Assembly (NCBI RefSeq): GCF_017876405.1
Contig: NZ_JAGINW010000001.1
Coordinates: forward strand, 5,531,203 to 5,595,202
From: Kibdelosporangium banguiense
Lineage (GTDB): Bacteria > Actinomycetota > Actinomycetes > Mycobacteriales > Pseudonocardiaceae
Length of the DNA: 64,000 nt
Direction: 5' to 3'
Shown here piece by piece: positions 1-7,890 of the stretch. Both the position numbers and the translations under genes were made by a program. The notes beneath the pieces were generated by a model. The model worked only from the letters and a program-made list of their open reading frames with translations. It made no database searches and was not told the DNA's origin. How positions within the stretch are numbered: position 1 is the stretch's first letter; each line of letters starts with the position of its first letter.

Positions 1-553
1 CCTCAGCCGCGTCGAGCCGGTCCTCCTCAGCCCGCAGGCCAGGATGGGTAGCCAGCGCGATGAACGTACTGGCCTGGACGGCGGCGCCCAGCGGGCCGAA
101 GATCCGTTCCGTGACCAGCAGGGCATCCAGCTCGGAGGGACGCAGCGCACCAGGAGGCAGGTGGCTGAGCCGGTCCGTCACCAGGTCGGAAAGCAGCCCC
201 AGCGGGCTACCCACGGCCCGCAGGCGCTGGATGGCCACGCGCTGACGTCTGATGGCGGCCTCCTGGACAGCCAAGGTTTCGTCCAGGAGGCCCAGGTTTT
301 CCTCGAGGTCCCGGGTCTCGTCGAACGCGGCCCGCATATCGTCAAGCCTGATCCCAACCCCTGCCATCTTGCGGATCCACAGCAGACGGATCATGTCGTC
401 GTAGCCGTAGCGGCGCCGGCCGTCCCCGCCACGCTCAGGCTCCCGAAGCAGCCCAATCTGATGGTAGTGGCGGATGGCGCGCGGAGTTGTCCCGGCGAAG
501 GCGGCAGCATCACCGATCTTGACCTGACGCGGAGGCGTGACGGAAAGGTACAT
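1..553 (-). CDS. MerR family transcriptional regulator (C-terminus beyond window edge)
   Basis: The reverse strand reads from an ATG at 553 through an N-terminal winged helix-turn-helix typical of MerR proteins: KIGDAAAFAGTTPRAIRHYH, then IGLLREPERGGDGRRRYGYDD, with the usual RxYxxxDxxRL-like stretch (RRYGYDDMIRLLWIRKM). A long helix follows (about residues 75-115), as expected of the dimerisation coiled coil. A GAAAGGG element sits about 10 nt before the start. The frame stays open to the window edge, so at least 184 codons are present and the effector-binding C-terminus is missing. No cysteine cluster typical of metal-sensing MerR proteins is visible, so the ligand is unknown. Confidence 0.85.
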   Translation of the reverse strand, partial: MYLSVTPPRQVKIGDAAAFAGTTPRAIRHYHQIGLLREPERGGDGRRRYGYDDMIRLLWIRKMAGVGIRLDDMRAAFDETRDLEENLGLLDETLAVQEAAIRRQRVAIQRLRAVGSPLGLLSDLVTDRLSHLPPGALRPSELDALLVTERIFGPLGAAVQASTFIALATHPGLRAEEDRLDAAE

Positions 554-937
554 CAAAAACGGACCCTTTCATGCTGTGATGCCCCAAGAACAGCACATGC
601 CGCAACGGCACGTGCAACCCCACCCAGGCCCCACCAACAGCCAAGCCGGACACCACCCAGCCGCCACCGGGACTGATCAAAGCGACGAACAATGGTTGCC
701 GAGGCGAAGGCGCGAGCCCCGGTTAGCGCCCCTGGTCGCGAACCTGGCCCGGTTACCGAGCCCTGGAAACGGCTAGCCACATAAGACTATCCACTCCGGA
801 CACTGGCGGGATCGTTCGCAAGACCGAACTTCAAAGTGGACGCCGGTCAAGCTCGACAACACCGGAACAACCATCGGCGGTCAGGCCGGCAGGGCGGTAT
901 TGTCCGCCTGGATGCGCCGTACGGCAGGAGGATCGTT
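554..937. other. Intergenic region between divergent merR-type gene and kup
   Basis: This 384-bp gap separates two divergent genes. Its first part should hold the promoter of the MerR-type gene and its last part the leader of kup. I looked for a c-di-AMP (ydaO-type) riboswitch because such elements occur before potassium transporters, but could not recognise the conserved blocks. The clearest content is one copy of the interspersed repeat at 694-766. Short open frames here have no recognisable domains. Confidence 0.5.
694..766 (+). repeat. Interspersed intergenic repeat, copy A
   Basis: This stretch aligns by eye with 47838-47908 and more weakly with 25816-25879. Shared blocks in order are GGTTGCCGAG, an AAGG-containing spacer, GCC(C)GGTT, and CCTGGT(C/G)GCGAACCTGG followed by C(C/T)GGTT. 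All copies lie outside recognised genes. It may be a small dispersed element or the remnant of a duplicated sequence. No coding role is apparent. Confidence 0.6.
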
Positions 938-2866
938 GTGACCGACCGTCAGCAAGCGACCACTTCGGACACTGGATCGGCTGTGCGGCTCGCCTTGATC
1001 GTCGGTGCGCTCGGGGTGGTGTTCGGCGATATCGGGACGAGCCCGATCTATACCATTCAGACGGTGTTCAATCCGGGTGATCCCCATCCGGTACCGGTCA
1101 GCACGGAGAATGTGTTCGGGATTGTCTCGCTGGTGTTCTGGTCGGTGATGATCATCGTCACGGTCACCTATATATTGCTGGCGATGCGGGCGGACAATGA
1201 TGGTGAGGGCGGCATTATGGCCCTGATCACGTTGTTGCGGCGGTGGAGTGCGCAGCGGGGGCGCCGGGCGGCCGCCGTGCTGGCCGGGGTGGGTATTTTC
1301 GGGGCGGCCTTGTTCTTCGGCGACAGTATGATCACTCCGGCCATCTCGGTGCTGTCGGCGGTGGAGGGGCTCAAGGTTGTCGAGGAGTCGCTGGACGAGC
1401 TGGTCGTGCCGATCACCGCAGTGATCATTGTGCTGCTGTTCCTGGTGCAGAAGCGGGGGACCGCGGCGGTCGGGCGGGTGTTCGGGCCGGTGATGATCGT
1501 CTGGTTCGTGGCGATCGGCGCCTGCGGCGTTGCCGGTATCGCGCATCATCCCGATATTCTCAAAGCGTTGTCGCCGATGTACGCGTTGAATTTCCTCGTT
1601 GGCAATTTCGGTATCGCGTTCTTCGCATTGGCAGCTGTTGTGCTCGCGGTGACGGGTGCTGAGGCGTTGTACGCCGATATGGGGCATTTCGGCCGACGGC
1701 CGATCACGCGGGCCTGGCTGATTCTGGTGTTTCCCGCGTGTGTGCTCAGCTATATGGGCCAGGGCGCGCTGATCCTCGAGGATTCCCGCAATATCAGCAG
1801 TCCGTTCTTCCTGCTTGTGCCCGAGTGGGGACGGTTGCCGATGGTTGTGCTGGCCACGGCGGCCACGGTGATCGCGTCCCAGGCGGTGATCACCGGCGCG
1901 TTCTCGGTGGCGTCCCAGGCCGCCCAGCTCGGCTATCTGCCCAGGCTGAGGATCGCGCACACGTCGGAGTCCCGAATCGGGCAGATCTACGTTCCGTGGG
2001 TGAACTGGCTGCTGATGGTCTCGGTGCTCACGCTGGTGTTCGCGTTCCGCAGCTCGGCGGCGTTGGCGTTCGCGTTCGGCATGGCGGTGACGGGGACGAT
2101 CACCATCACGACTTCGTTGTTCCTCTACGTTGCCCGCCAACGGTGGCACGCGCCGCTGTGGCTGGTCGGTGCTGGCGGAGGGCTGCTGATCGCGGTGGAT
2201 CTGTTGTTCCTGGCGGCCAACATGACCAAGCTTGTGCACGGCGCGTGGTTGCCGCTGCTGATCGGCCTCACGATGTTCACGGTCATGAACACCTGGCAAC
2301 GGGGCCGCGAGATCGTCACCAGCGAACGCGAACGGCGCGAAGGGTCACTGCACGAGTTCATCGACCAGTTGCGCAACGGGAAAAAGCCGATGCGGCGAGT
2401 CCCTGGCGCGGCGATCTTTCTAAATCGGGGCAAACGGACGGCGCCGTTGGCGATGCGGGCCAATGTGGAGCACAACCACGTGCGGCACGACCATGTCGTG
2501 ATCATGTCGATCGAAACCGAGCCGGTGCCGCGTGTTCCGGCCGATCAACGGGTCGTCGTGGACGACCTCGGCTACGCCGACGACGGGATCACCCACGTCA
2601 CAGCCAAGTTCGGCTACGCGGAAACCCCCGATGTGCCGGGCGCGCTCGCGATGCTGGACCCGGCCACGACCGAAGGAAGAATCCCGCTCGACCAGGCGTC
2701 CTACTTCCTGTCCAAGATCGAACTGCAGCGCGGCGATCGGCCGACGATGGCAGCCTGGCGCAAGCGGCTTTTCATCGCCACCTCGTACATAGCTGCTGAT
2801 GCCGCCGAACACTTCGCCCTGCCACGGGAACGCACGGTCATCATGGGCGCGCACATCGACGTGTAA
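938..2866 (+). CDS. kup: Kup/HAK/KT-type potassium uptake transporter
   Basis: The 642-residue product is a KUP-family K+ importer of the cell membrane. Its N-terminus has the family signature ALGVVFGDIGTSPIYT, followed by about twelve hydrophobic segments and a soluble C-terminal domain of about 150 residues ending in MGAHIDV. The length matches the family. I chose the GTG at 938 because AGGAGG lies six bases upstream and the product then begins just before the first membrane helix; the same frame is open upstream to 836 without a better site. It stands alone, 44 bp before the next gene on the same strand, which is functionally unrelated. Confidence 0.95.
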   Translation: MTDRQQATTSDTGSAVRLALIVGALGVVFGDIGTSPIYTIQTVFNPGDPHPVPVSTENVFGIVSLVFWSVMIIVTVTYILLAMRADNDGEGGIMALITLLRRWSAQRGRRAAAVLAGVGIFGAALFFGDSMITPAISVLSAVEGLKVVEESLDELVVPITAVIIVLLFLVQKRGTAAVGRVFGPVMIVWFVAIGACGVAGIAHHPDILKALSPMYALNFLVGNFGIAFFALAAVVLAVTGAEALYADMGHFGRRPITRAWLILVFPACVLSYMGQGALILEDSRNISSPFFLLVPEWGRLPMVVLATAATVIASQAVITGAFSVASQAAQLGYLPRLRIAHTSESRIGQIYVPWVNWLLMVSVLTLVFAFRSSAALAFAFGMAVTGTITITTSLFLYVARQRWHAPLWLVGAGGGLLIAVDLLFLAANMTKLVHGAWLPLLIGLTMFTVMNTWQRGREIVTSERERREGSLHEFIDQLRNGKKPMRRVPGAAIFLNRGKRTAPLAMRANVEHNHVRHDHVVIMSIETEPVPRVPADQRVVVDDLGYADDGITHVTAKFGYAETPDVPGALAMLDPATTEGRIPLDQASYFLSKIELQRGDRPTMAAWRKRLFIATSYIAADAAEHFALPRERTVIMGAHIDV

Positions 2867-2910
2867 GGATGCAGGGACTCTGCTGACGCCGCACGAACGA
2901 TCGGAGAACC

Positions 2911-3891
2911 ATGAAAATCGTCGTCATCGGTGGTAGTGGTCACATCGGTACCTTCCTCGTCCCCCGGCTGGTGCGTGCCGGGCACGAGGTCGTCAACATC
3001 AGCCGTGGGACCCACAAAACCTATGCCGACGCCCCCGAATGGCAGCAAGTTCGTCAGGTTGTCGCCGACCGTGAACAAGAGGACCGCGAGGGCACGTTCG
3101 GGGATCGGGTCGCGGAGCTGCAGGCCGATGCCGTCATCGACCTGGTCTGCTTCACCCTCGGATCGGCGACCGCGCTGGTCGACCGGCTTCGCGGGACGGC
3201 CGGGCACTTGCTGCACTGCGGGACGCTCTGGCGATACGGTCCGAGCCGGCAGTTGCCGATCTCCGAGCACACCGGCTCCGGCACGGCGCCAGTCGGGGAC
3301 TACGGCATCCAGAAGGACCTGATCGCGCGGATGCTGAAGGAGGAAACCGCCTCCGGCGGGCTGGTGACCACATCCCTGCACCCCGGTCACATCGTCGGGC
3401 CCGGCTGGCACCCGATCGGGCCGCTCGGGAACCTGGATCCTGCCGTCTGGTACACCCTTTCGGCCGGAGAGCCGTTGGAGATCCCCGGGATCGGGGTCGA
3501 GCTGATGCATCACGTGCACGCTGACGACGTTGCCCAGGCATTCGAGAAAGCAGTCGAGCGCCGGGACGCGGCCGCCGGTGAGGACTTCAACGTCGTCGCC
3601 CCGACCGCGCTCAACGTCCGTGGCTACGCCGAAATCGCCGCCTCCTGGTTCGGGCAGACCGCGACGCTGGAAACAGTGACCTGGGACCACTTCCGCCGAT
3701 CCACCACGCCGGAGTACGCGGAAGCCGCCTGGGACCACCTCTTGCGCAGCCACTGCCTCACCATCGAGAAAGCCATCAAGCTCCTCGGCTACGCGCCACG
3801 GTACGAGCCCGAAGAGGCAGTACTCGAATCCGTCCGATGGCTCATCGAACACGATCAGCTGAGTGTCGCCGGCCCGCTGAGGGAAGGCTGA
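2911..3891 (+). CDS. NAD(P)-dependent epimerase/dehydratase family protein
   Basis: The 326-residue protein begins with a Rossmann dinucleotide-binding motif (MKIVVIGGSGHIGTFLVPRL, GxxGxxG) characteristic of extended short-chain dehydrogenases/NAD-dependent epimerases. A YGIQKDL segment near residue 135 supplies the Y-x3-K catalytic pair. The C-terminal part resembles sugar epimerases that act on nucleotide sugars or small carbonyl compounds, but the substrate cannot be deduced. The ATG at 2911 is preceded by GGAGA at a suitable distance. It may be cotranscribed with kup (44-bp gap), and a strong hairpin follows the stop codon. Confidence 0.85.
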   Translation: MKIVVIGGSGHIGTFLVPRLVRAGHEVVNISRGTHKTYADAPEWQQVRQVVADREQEDREGTFGDRVAELQADAVIDLVCFTLGSATALVDRLRGTAGHLLHCGTLWRYGPSRQLPISEHTGSGTAPVGDYGIQKDLIARMLKEETASGGLVTTSLHPGHIVGPGWHPIGPLGNLDPAVWYTLSAGEPLEIPGIGVELMHHVHADDVAQAFEKAVERRDAAAGEDFNVVAPTALNVRGYAEIAASWFGQTATLETVTWDHFRRSTTPEYAEAAWDHLLRSHCLTIEKAIKLLGYAPRYEPEEAVLESVRWLIEHDQLSVAGPLREG

Positions 3892-3895
3892 CAGC

Positions 3896-3931
3896 GTTCT
3901 TGGCGCCACTGTCCACAGTGGCGCCAAGAAC
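3896..3931. terminator. Bidirectional terminator hairpin
   Basis: A perfect 16-bp inverted repeat (GTTCTTGGCGCCACTG and its complement, four-base loop) sits between the converging ends of the epimerase gene (stop at 3891) and the hydrolase gene (stop at 3937). It lacks a long T tract, as is common in actinomycetes, and could serve both strands. Confidence 0.85.
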
Positions 3932-3936
3932 CGGGT

Positions 3937-6591
3937 TCACTGGCCCCGCAGAGCAGCCAAGGTGATGTAGTCGATGTTGGGGGCGTACTTCGAGCGTTGG
4001 CCGTACTCGTTGTACGTCCTGCCATCCCAGTTCGGCAGTTCCTGGGAGGTGAACCGGATGGTGTTCACTCCCGGGCTGAGCCAGACCGGAACGGCCAGGT
4101 CGCGGAACTGGTTGAAATGGAACGTGTTCGGGAACTCCACGCGGCGGGGGAGCCCGCCGTTGACGGAGATGTCCGCGTGCCTGGTGACCGGGTCCGGGTT
4201 GTAGTGGGTGGGGATGGACTCCTGGGCGTTGGCGTAGCGGACCACCAGAATGTGCTGGCCTGGCCGCTGTGCGGAGACTTTCATGGTGAGCGCGTTGGCC
4301 GGGCCGTCGCCCACGGCGGTCACCACTGTCCCGGACGCGAAGGAGAAGTCACCGCTCACCTTGGCCGCTCCGGTGACAGTTCCGGTTTCCGCTTCGACTT
4401 TCACCGGCGCGGGTTGCACGGCCGGCATGGTGCGAACGCGGTCGAGCAGGAGATTTCCCATGGTGCCGGTGACGGTGAGCTGGTTGATCCCGGCCGACAG
4501 CAACAGTGGCACCGACTGGTTTCGCCGTGTCCCACCGACGATCACGCCGTCGACGTTCTGGCCGTTCAGCTTCACCGACGCAAGGCCGCCCCCGAAGTGG
4601 TCGAAGGACACCAGGGCGTGCCCGTCGCGGTCCGCGTGCACCCAGAACGTGGCTGACGCCCCAAACGGCAAGGCCACGACGCCCGGCCCGGAGGAATCGG
4701 CTGTACCGTAACGGATCTTGGCCTTGGCGAGGTCCGCGTATTCCGCTTCGTAGCTTGACTGTCCGTCGGTGACCGGGTCGACCAGGGCAAGGTCGATCTT
4801 GTCGATGATCGCGTCACCGCGGGTCGTGCCCAGCTGCGGATCGGACGCTGCCAAGGTGATCGTATGCCTACCGGCACCAAGTTGGACGCGTGTGTTCGTG
4901 TGGTCCCACACGACCCACCCGTAGGACACTGGCAGTCGTAGCTCTTGTGGTTGTGCGCCGTCGACTCGCAGGAACACGTTGGTCGGACCTTGGGGCACGA
5001 CGCTGGCGTATTTGTTGTAGGTGCTGGAGAAGACGCTCAGGTCGTAGACACCGTTCTGCGGGACGTCCACGTCGAACGACAGCACCACGTTCGATCCCGT
5101 GCGCAAGCCACCGACGTTGTAGACGCCAGAAGTGGCGAACTTACTGACATCGTTGGGGTTTCCCTCCGGCCCGTTGCGGCTCCAGCCCGAGCCGGTGTGG
5201 GCGGCGTTCTCGGCCTCGTAAGTGCGGCGCCACGGGGTACTCACCGCGGCCGCGGTACCGCTCCCGCCTGGGCTGAGGATCACCTGGTAGGCCGACATCT
5301 CGTTCATTCCGGTGAAGGGCAGCAACACGCTGCCGTCGGCCGCGACCGCGAGTTTGGTGTTCAGCACGGGTGCCGGCTCGGGTGAGTCGCCGACCTGACC
5401 GGTCCACGGGATCTCACGCACACTGGCGTGCACGGTGTTGCCGAAGATGTTTCTGTCCACATTGGTGAAACGAACATCGGCCGACCCGTTGGCGCCGCCG
5501 AAGATGGCGCGGGACTGCCGCTTGTCGCGGTCCAGCGTGGCGATACCCTGCAGGGTGTACTGCTGGCCAGGGGAAGGCGGCGTGACGCGTACTGTGTTGC
5601 CGGTCATCTGGCCGTAGGCGTTGAACAGCCACCACTGGCCGTTGCCCTTGTTGGCCTCGACCGTCGAATCGTTGAGGTTTCCGTCGATGTTCCAGTACGC
5701 CAGATCGCCGTCGACTTTGGACTCTTCGAGTGCGGCCATCCACTGGATCATCTGGCCGGGCACGGACAGGTGATATCGGAAGGCGTACTCGTCGATGTTG
5801 ATCGGCAGCGGCGCGATGCCGAGCTCACGTTCCCAGCCGCGATACGTCGCCACGCTCGATCGCACCGCACCCGGTGACGACAGCTCGTGCCAGGTGATCA
5901 CGTCCGGCAGGCAGTTGTTCGCCTTGCAGTACTGCAGGAATCCCTTGACCTGGTTGTAGAGCACGCTGGTGTTCGGTCCGGCGATCCGGGCTTTCGGGTC
6001 GATGCTCCTGATCAGGCCGTAGACCTGCTGCCACTCCTCGAAGAAGTAGCGCGGGTCGTCCAGCCAGTTGATGTTGTTGTAGCTGTACTGGCCGGTGCCG
6101 TACCAGTTGCCCTCCGGCTCGTTGAACGGCACGTAGACGACGTGGTCGCGGTAGCCGGACGCGAGCACCTGGCGGACCTGGGTCTGGACCTTGGCACGGA
6201 AGTCGTCGCGGCCTGCCTGCCCCTGGGCGCGCTGGTACGGGAAGCCCCGGTAGATGTCGGTCATGTAGATGTAGACATCCCGGCCGCCGTTGGCCACGAA
6301 CGGCTTTGCCACCTCGAGTGCGTCCGCGCCGGGGTGCTGCGGGCCGTCCTGGGCCTTGGTCGCGAGCGTCTTGGGGTAGAAGCCCGCCAGGACAGCGTCG
6401 CTGGGCACGCCAGGGCCGTAGACCCCGTAGAGCGAACCCGCGGCGCCGCCGTGGAACGGTCCCGTGCTGGTGTCGAGATCGATGGTGAGTGTGCTGGCAG
6501 CGGCCGTGCTCACGGTCGCTGTGGGAAGCAGCGCGGTCGACGCGAGTATCACGGACAGCGCGATACCACGGACAGTTCGCCGTTGAACCAT
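3937..6591 (-). CDS. Secreted clan GH-A (GH39-like) glycoside hydrolase with three CBM35/6-like modules
   Basis: The 884-residue product starts with a signal peptide (MVQRRTVRGIALSVILASTA, cleavage near AAAS). The TIM-barrel part (about 35-450) has a clan-A acid/base in VPFNEPEG (Glu158) and a candidate nucleophile in NIDEYAF (Glu268), which suits a GH39-type retaining enzyme. The C-terminal half holds three beta-sandwich repeats opening with YEAENA (about 455), YEAEYA (about 610) and VEAETG (about 735), typical of CBM6/35 modules. I chose the ATG at 6591 because GGAGC precedes it closely and the signal peptide starts there; an upstream extension to 6678 would bury it. It is divergent in function from no neighbour: a perfect palindrome at 6623-6640 lies in its promoter and matches one before the ABC importer genes. 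Confidence 0.75.
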   Translation of the reverse strand: MVQRRTVRGIALSVILASTALLPTATVSTAAASTLTIDLDTSTGPFHGGAAGSLYGVYGPGVPSDAVLAGFYPKTLATKAQDGPQHPGADALEVAKPFVANGGRDVYIYMTDIYRGFPYQRAQGQAGRDDFRAKVQTQVRQVLASGYRDHVVYVPFNEPEGNWYGTGQYSYNNINWLDDPRYFFEEWQQVYGLIRSIDPKARIAGPNTSVLYNQVKGFLQYCKANNCLPDVITWHELSSPGAVRSSVATYRGWERELGIAPLPINIDEYAFRYHLSVPGQMIQWMAALEESKVDGDLAYWNIDGNLNDSTVEANKGNGQWWLFNAYGQMTGNTVRVTPPSPGQQYTLQGIATLDRDKRQSRAIFGGANGSADVRFTNVDRNIFGNTVHASVREIPWTGQVGDSPEPAPVLNTKLAVAADGSVLLPFTGMNEMSAYQVILSPGGSGTAAAVSTPWRRTYEAENAAHTGSGWSRNGPEGNPNDVSKFATSGVYNVGGLRTGSNVVLSFDVDVPQNGVYDLSVFSSTYNKYASVVPQGPTNVFLRVDGAQPQELRLPVSYGWVVWDHTNTRVQLGAGRHTITLAASDPQLGTTRGDAIIDKIDLALVDPVTDGQSSYEAEYADLAKAKIRYGTADSSGPGVVALPFGASATFWVHADRDGHALVSFDHFGGGLASVKLNGQNVDGVIVGGTRRNQSVPLLLSAGINQLTVTGTMGNLLLDRVRTMPAVQPAPVKVEAETGTVTGAAKVSGDFSFASGTVVTAVGDGPANALTMKVSAQRPGQHILVVRYANAQESIPTHYNPDPVTRHADISVNGGLPRRVEFPNTFHFNQFRDLAVPVWLSPGVNTIRFTSQELPNWDGRTYNEYGQRSKYAPNIDYITLAALRGQ

Positions 6592-6622
6592 GGGTGCTCC
6601 GAACAGGTCGGCGGACACAGGA

Positions 6623-6640
6623 AATCGAACCGGTTCGATT
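6623..6640. promoter_or_regulatory. LacI-type operator upstream of the secreted hydrolase
   Basis: AATCGAACCGGTTCGATT is a perfect 18-bp palindrome 31 bp upstream of the hydrolase start. Its centre AACCGGTT has the central CG typical of LacI-family operators. The same arms recur at 7839-7856, and the core recurs at 7754-7763. Confidence 0.8.
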
Positions 6641-6689
6641 AGCGAGTGAACGTACGCGTGATGAGCGCTGCTAGGCAAGAGGCAGGCGT

Positions 6690-6703
6690 ATCGAAACGGT
6701 TCG
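6690..6703. promoter_or_regulatory. Degenerate second copy of the LacI-type operator
   Basis: ATCGAAACGGTTCG matches one side of the 6623-6640 palindrome with one change (A for C near the centre). It lies just beyond the lacI-type stop codon, about 65 bp from the perfect site. This is compatible with paired binding or looping. Confidence 0.5.
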
Positions 6704-6711
6704 GCGAACTG

Positions 6712-7722
6712 TCAGCCGTGACGGGCCCCGGTGCTGGAGCGCAGGGTGATCGCCGGTTCCAGCAGGGCGTGGCGTGGCGTGGCCGACGGATCGTTGATCT
6801 GTTCCAGCAGGAGGTCCACGGCAAGCCGGGCCATCTGCCTGGCGGGCACGTCCGCGGCGGTCAGCGGCGGGTAGAAGTCCTCGGCGAGCCGGTCGGCGAT
6901 CACCCCGGTGAGCGAGAAGGCCCGTGGCACGTCCAGCGCCGCGCGATGCAACGCACGCTGCACGCCGGGCAGCGCGGCCTCGTTGATCGTCACCGCGGCG
7001 GTCACTCCCGGCCAGCGCTCGCGGATCTGCTCGAAGCACGCCAGCCCGGCGGCGGGGTCGTCGGCGCAGCACACGTTGTGCGCGGTCAGGCCGCGTTGCC
7101 CGGCCGCTTCGAGGAATCCGGCCGTCGAGCGCAGCGCCGGACCATAGCCTGCGGCGACCAGCTCATCGGAGCGGTTGATCAGCACGACGTGCTGATGTCC
7201 CAGGTCAGCGAGGTGACGCACGCAGCGGCTGATGAGTCCGGCGTAGTCGACGTCGACCCACCAGGACGCGCCGGGGTGCTCGACGTGGCCGATCGTCACA
7301 AAGGGCAGGCCGGCCTGGCTGAGCCGGTCGACCCGCGGGTCCGCCAGCAGGATCTCCATCAGGATGACCCCGTCGACCCGGCGGCCGGTGACGATCCGCT
7401 CGAAGGACCGGTCGTGGTCACCCCCGCTGGGGGAGAGCAGCACGTCGTGGTCATGGACCGCGGCCGCCTCCACGACGCTGGCCACGAACTCGAGCTGGAC
7501 ATCGGTCAGCCGGGTGCTCGCCGGGGGGATCACCAGGCCGAACGTCCGGGTGCGGCCTTCGGCCAGCGCGCGGGCGCTGGCGTTGGGCCGGTAGCCCAGT
7601 TCGGCGATGACGTCGTTGATCCGGCGCACGGTCGCCGCGGACACCGGCCGTTTGCCGCTCAGGGCGTAGGACACCGTGCTCCGCGACACCCCGGCCCGCT
7701 TGGCGATCTCCCCGATGTTCAT
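6712..7722 (-). CDS. LacI family transcriptional regulator of carbohydrate region 1
   Basis: The 336-residue protein has an N-terminal LacI helix-turn-helix (IGEIAKRAGVSRSTVSYALS, then GYRPNASARAL hinge) and a periplasmic-binding-protein-like sugar-sensing domain (about 60-330). It lies between the secreted hydrolase and the divergent ABC importer. Palindromes with the core GAACCGGTTC stand at 6623, 7754 and 7839. The simplest reading is that it represses both transcription units and itself until a sugar ligand appears. The ligand is unknown. The family assignment is firm; the operator pairing is inferred from position. Confidence 0.92.
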   Translation of the reverse strand: MNIGEIAKRAGVSRSTVSYALSGKRPVSAATVRRINDVIAELGYRPNASARALAEGRTRTFGLVIPPASTRLTDVQLEFVASVVEAAAVHDHDVLLSPSGGDHDRSFERIVTGRRVDGVILMEILLADPRVDRLSQAGLPFVTIGHVEHPGASWWVDVDYAGLISRCVRHLADLGHQHVVLINRSDELVAAGYGPALRSTAGFLEAAGQRGLTAHNVCCADDPAAGLACFEQIRERWPGVTAAVTINEAALPGVQRALHRAALDVPRAFSLTGVIADRLAEDFYPPLTAADVPARQMARLAVDLLLEQINDPSATPRHALLEPAITLRSSTGARHG

Positions 7723-7753
7723 GTCCGTGTCCCGTCTCCGGGCCCGTCTGGGG

Positions 7754-7763
7754 GAACCGGTTC
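7754..7763. promoter_or_regulatory. LacI-type operator core near the regulator's own start
   Basis: GAACCGGTTC is a 10-bp palindrome 32 bp upstream of the regulator start. It shares the core, but not the outer arms, of the perfect sites at 6623 and 7839, suggesting weaker autoregulation. Confidence 0.6.
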
Positions 7764-7838
7764 GACCTCAGGTCATCGTATGGCATCTCGTACTTGCGCG
7801 TGGTCGGCTCGGGGTTTACGTTAGCCGCACTTTCCGCG

Positions 7839-7856
7839 CATCGAACCGGTTCGATG
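7839..7856. promoter_or_regulatory. LacI-type operator upstream of the ABC importer operon
   Basis: CATCGAACCGGTTCGATG is a perfect 18-bp palindrome ending 34 bp before the start of the solute-binding protein gene. It carries the same 16-bp core (ATCGAACCGGTTCGAT) as the site before the secreted hydrolase. Confidence 0.8.
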
Positions 7857-7890
7857 AACGTCGTCAGTGAAGCCGGCAGGAAGGATCACC

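Noticed and set aside
44..676. 210-codon forward frame at the window start
   Set aside because: It is antisense to the MerR-type gene, whose helix-turn-helix is clear on the reverse strand.
560..937. c-di-AMP (ydaO) riboswitch before kup
   Set aside because: Expected from other potassium transporter leaders, but the conserved sequence blocks could not be recognised.
881..2299. Long open frame antisense to kup
   Set aside because: It is composed of R/Q/H-rich low-complexity sequence, lacks any domain and mirrors the codon structure of the clear Kup gene.
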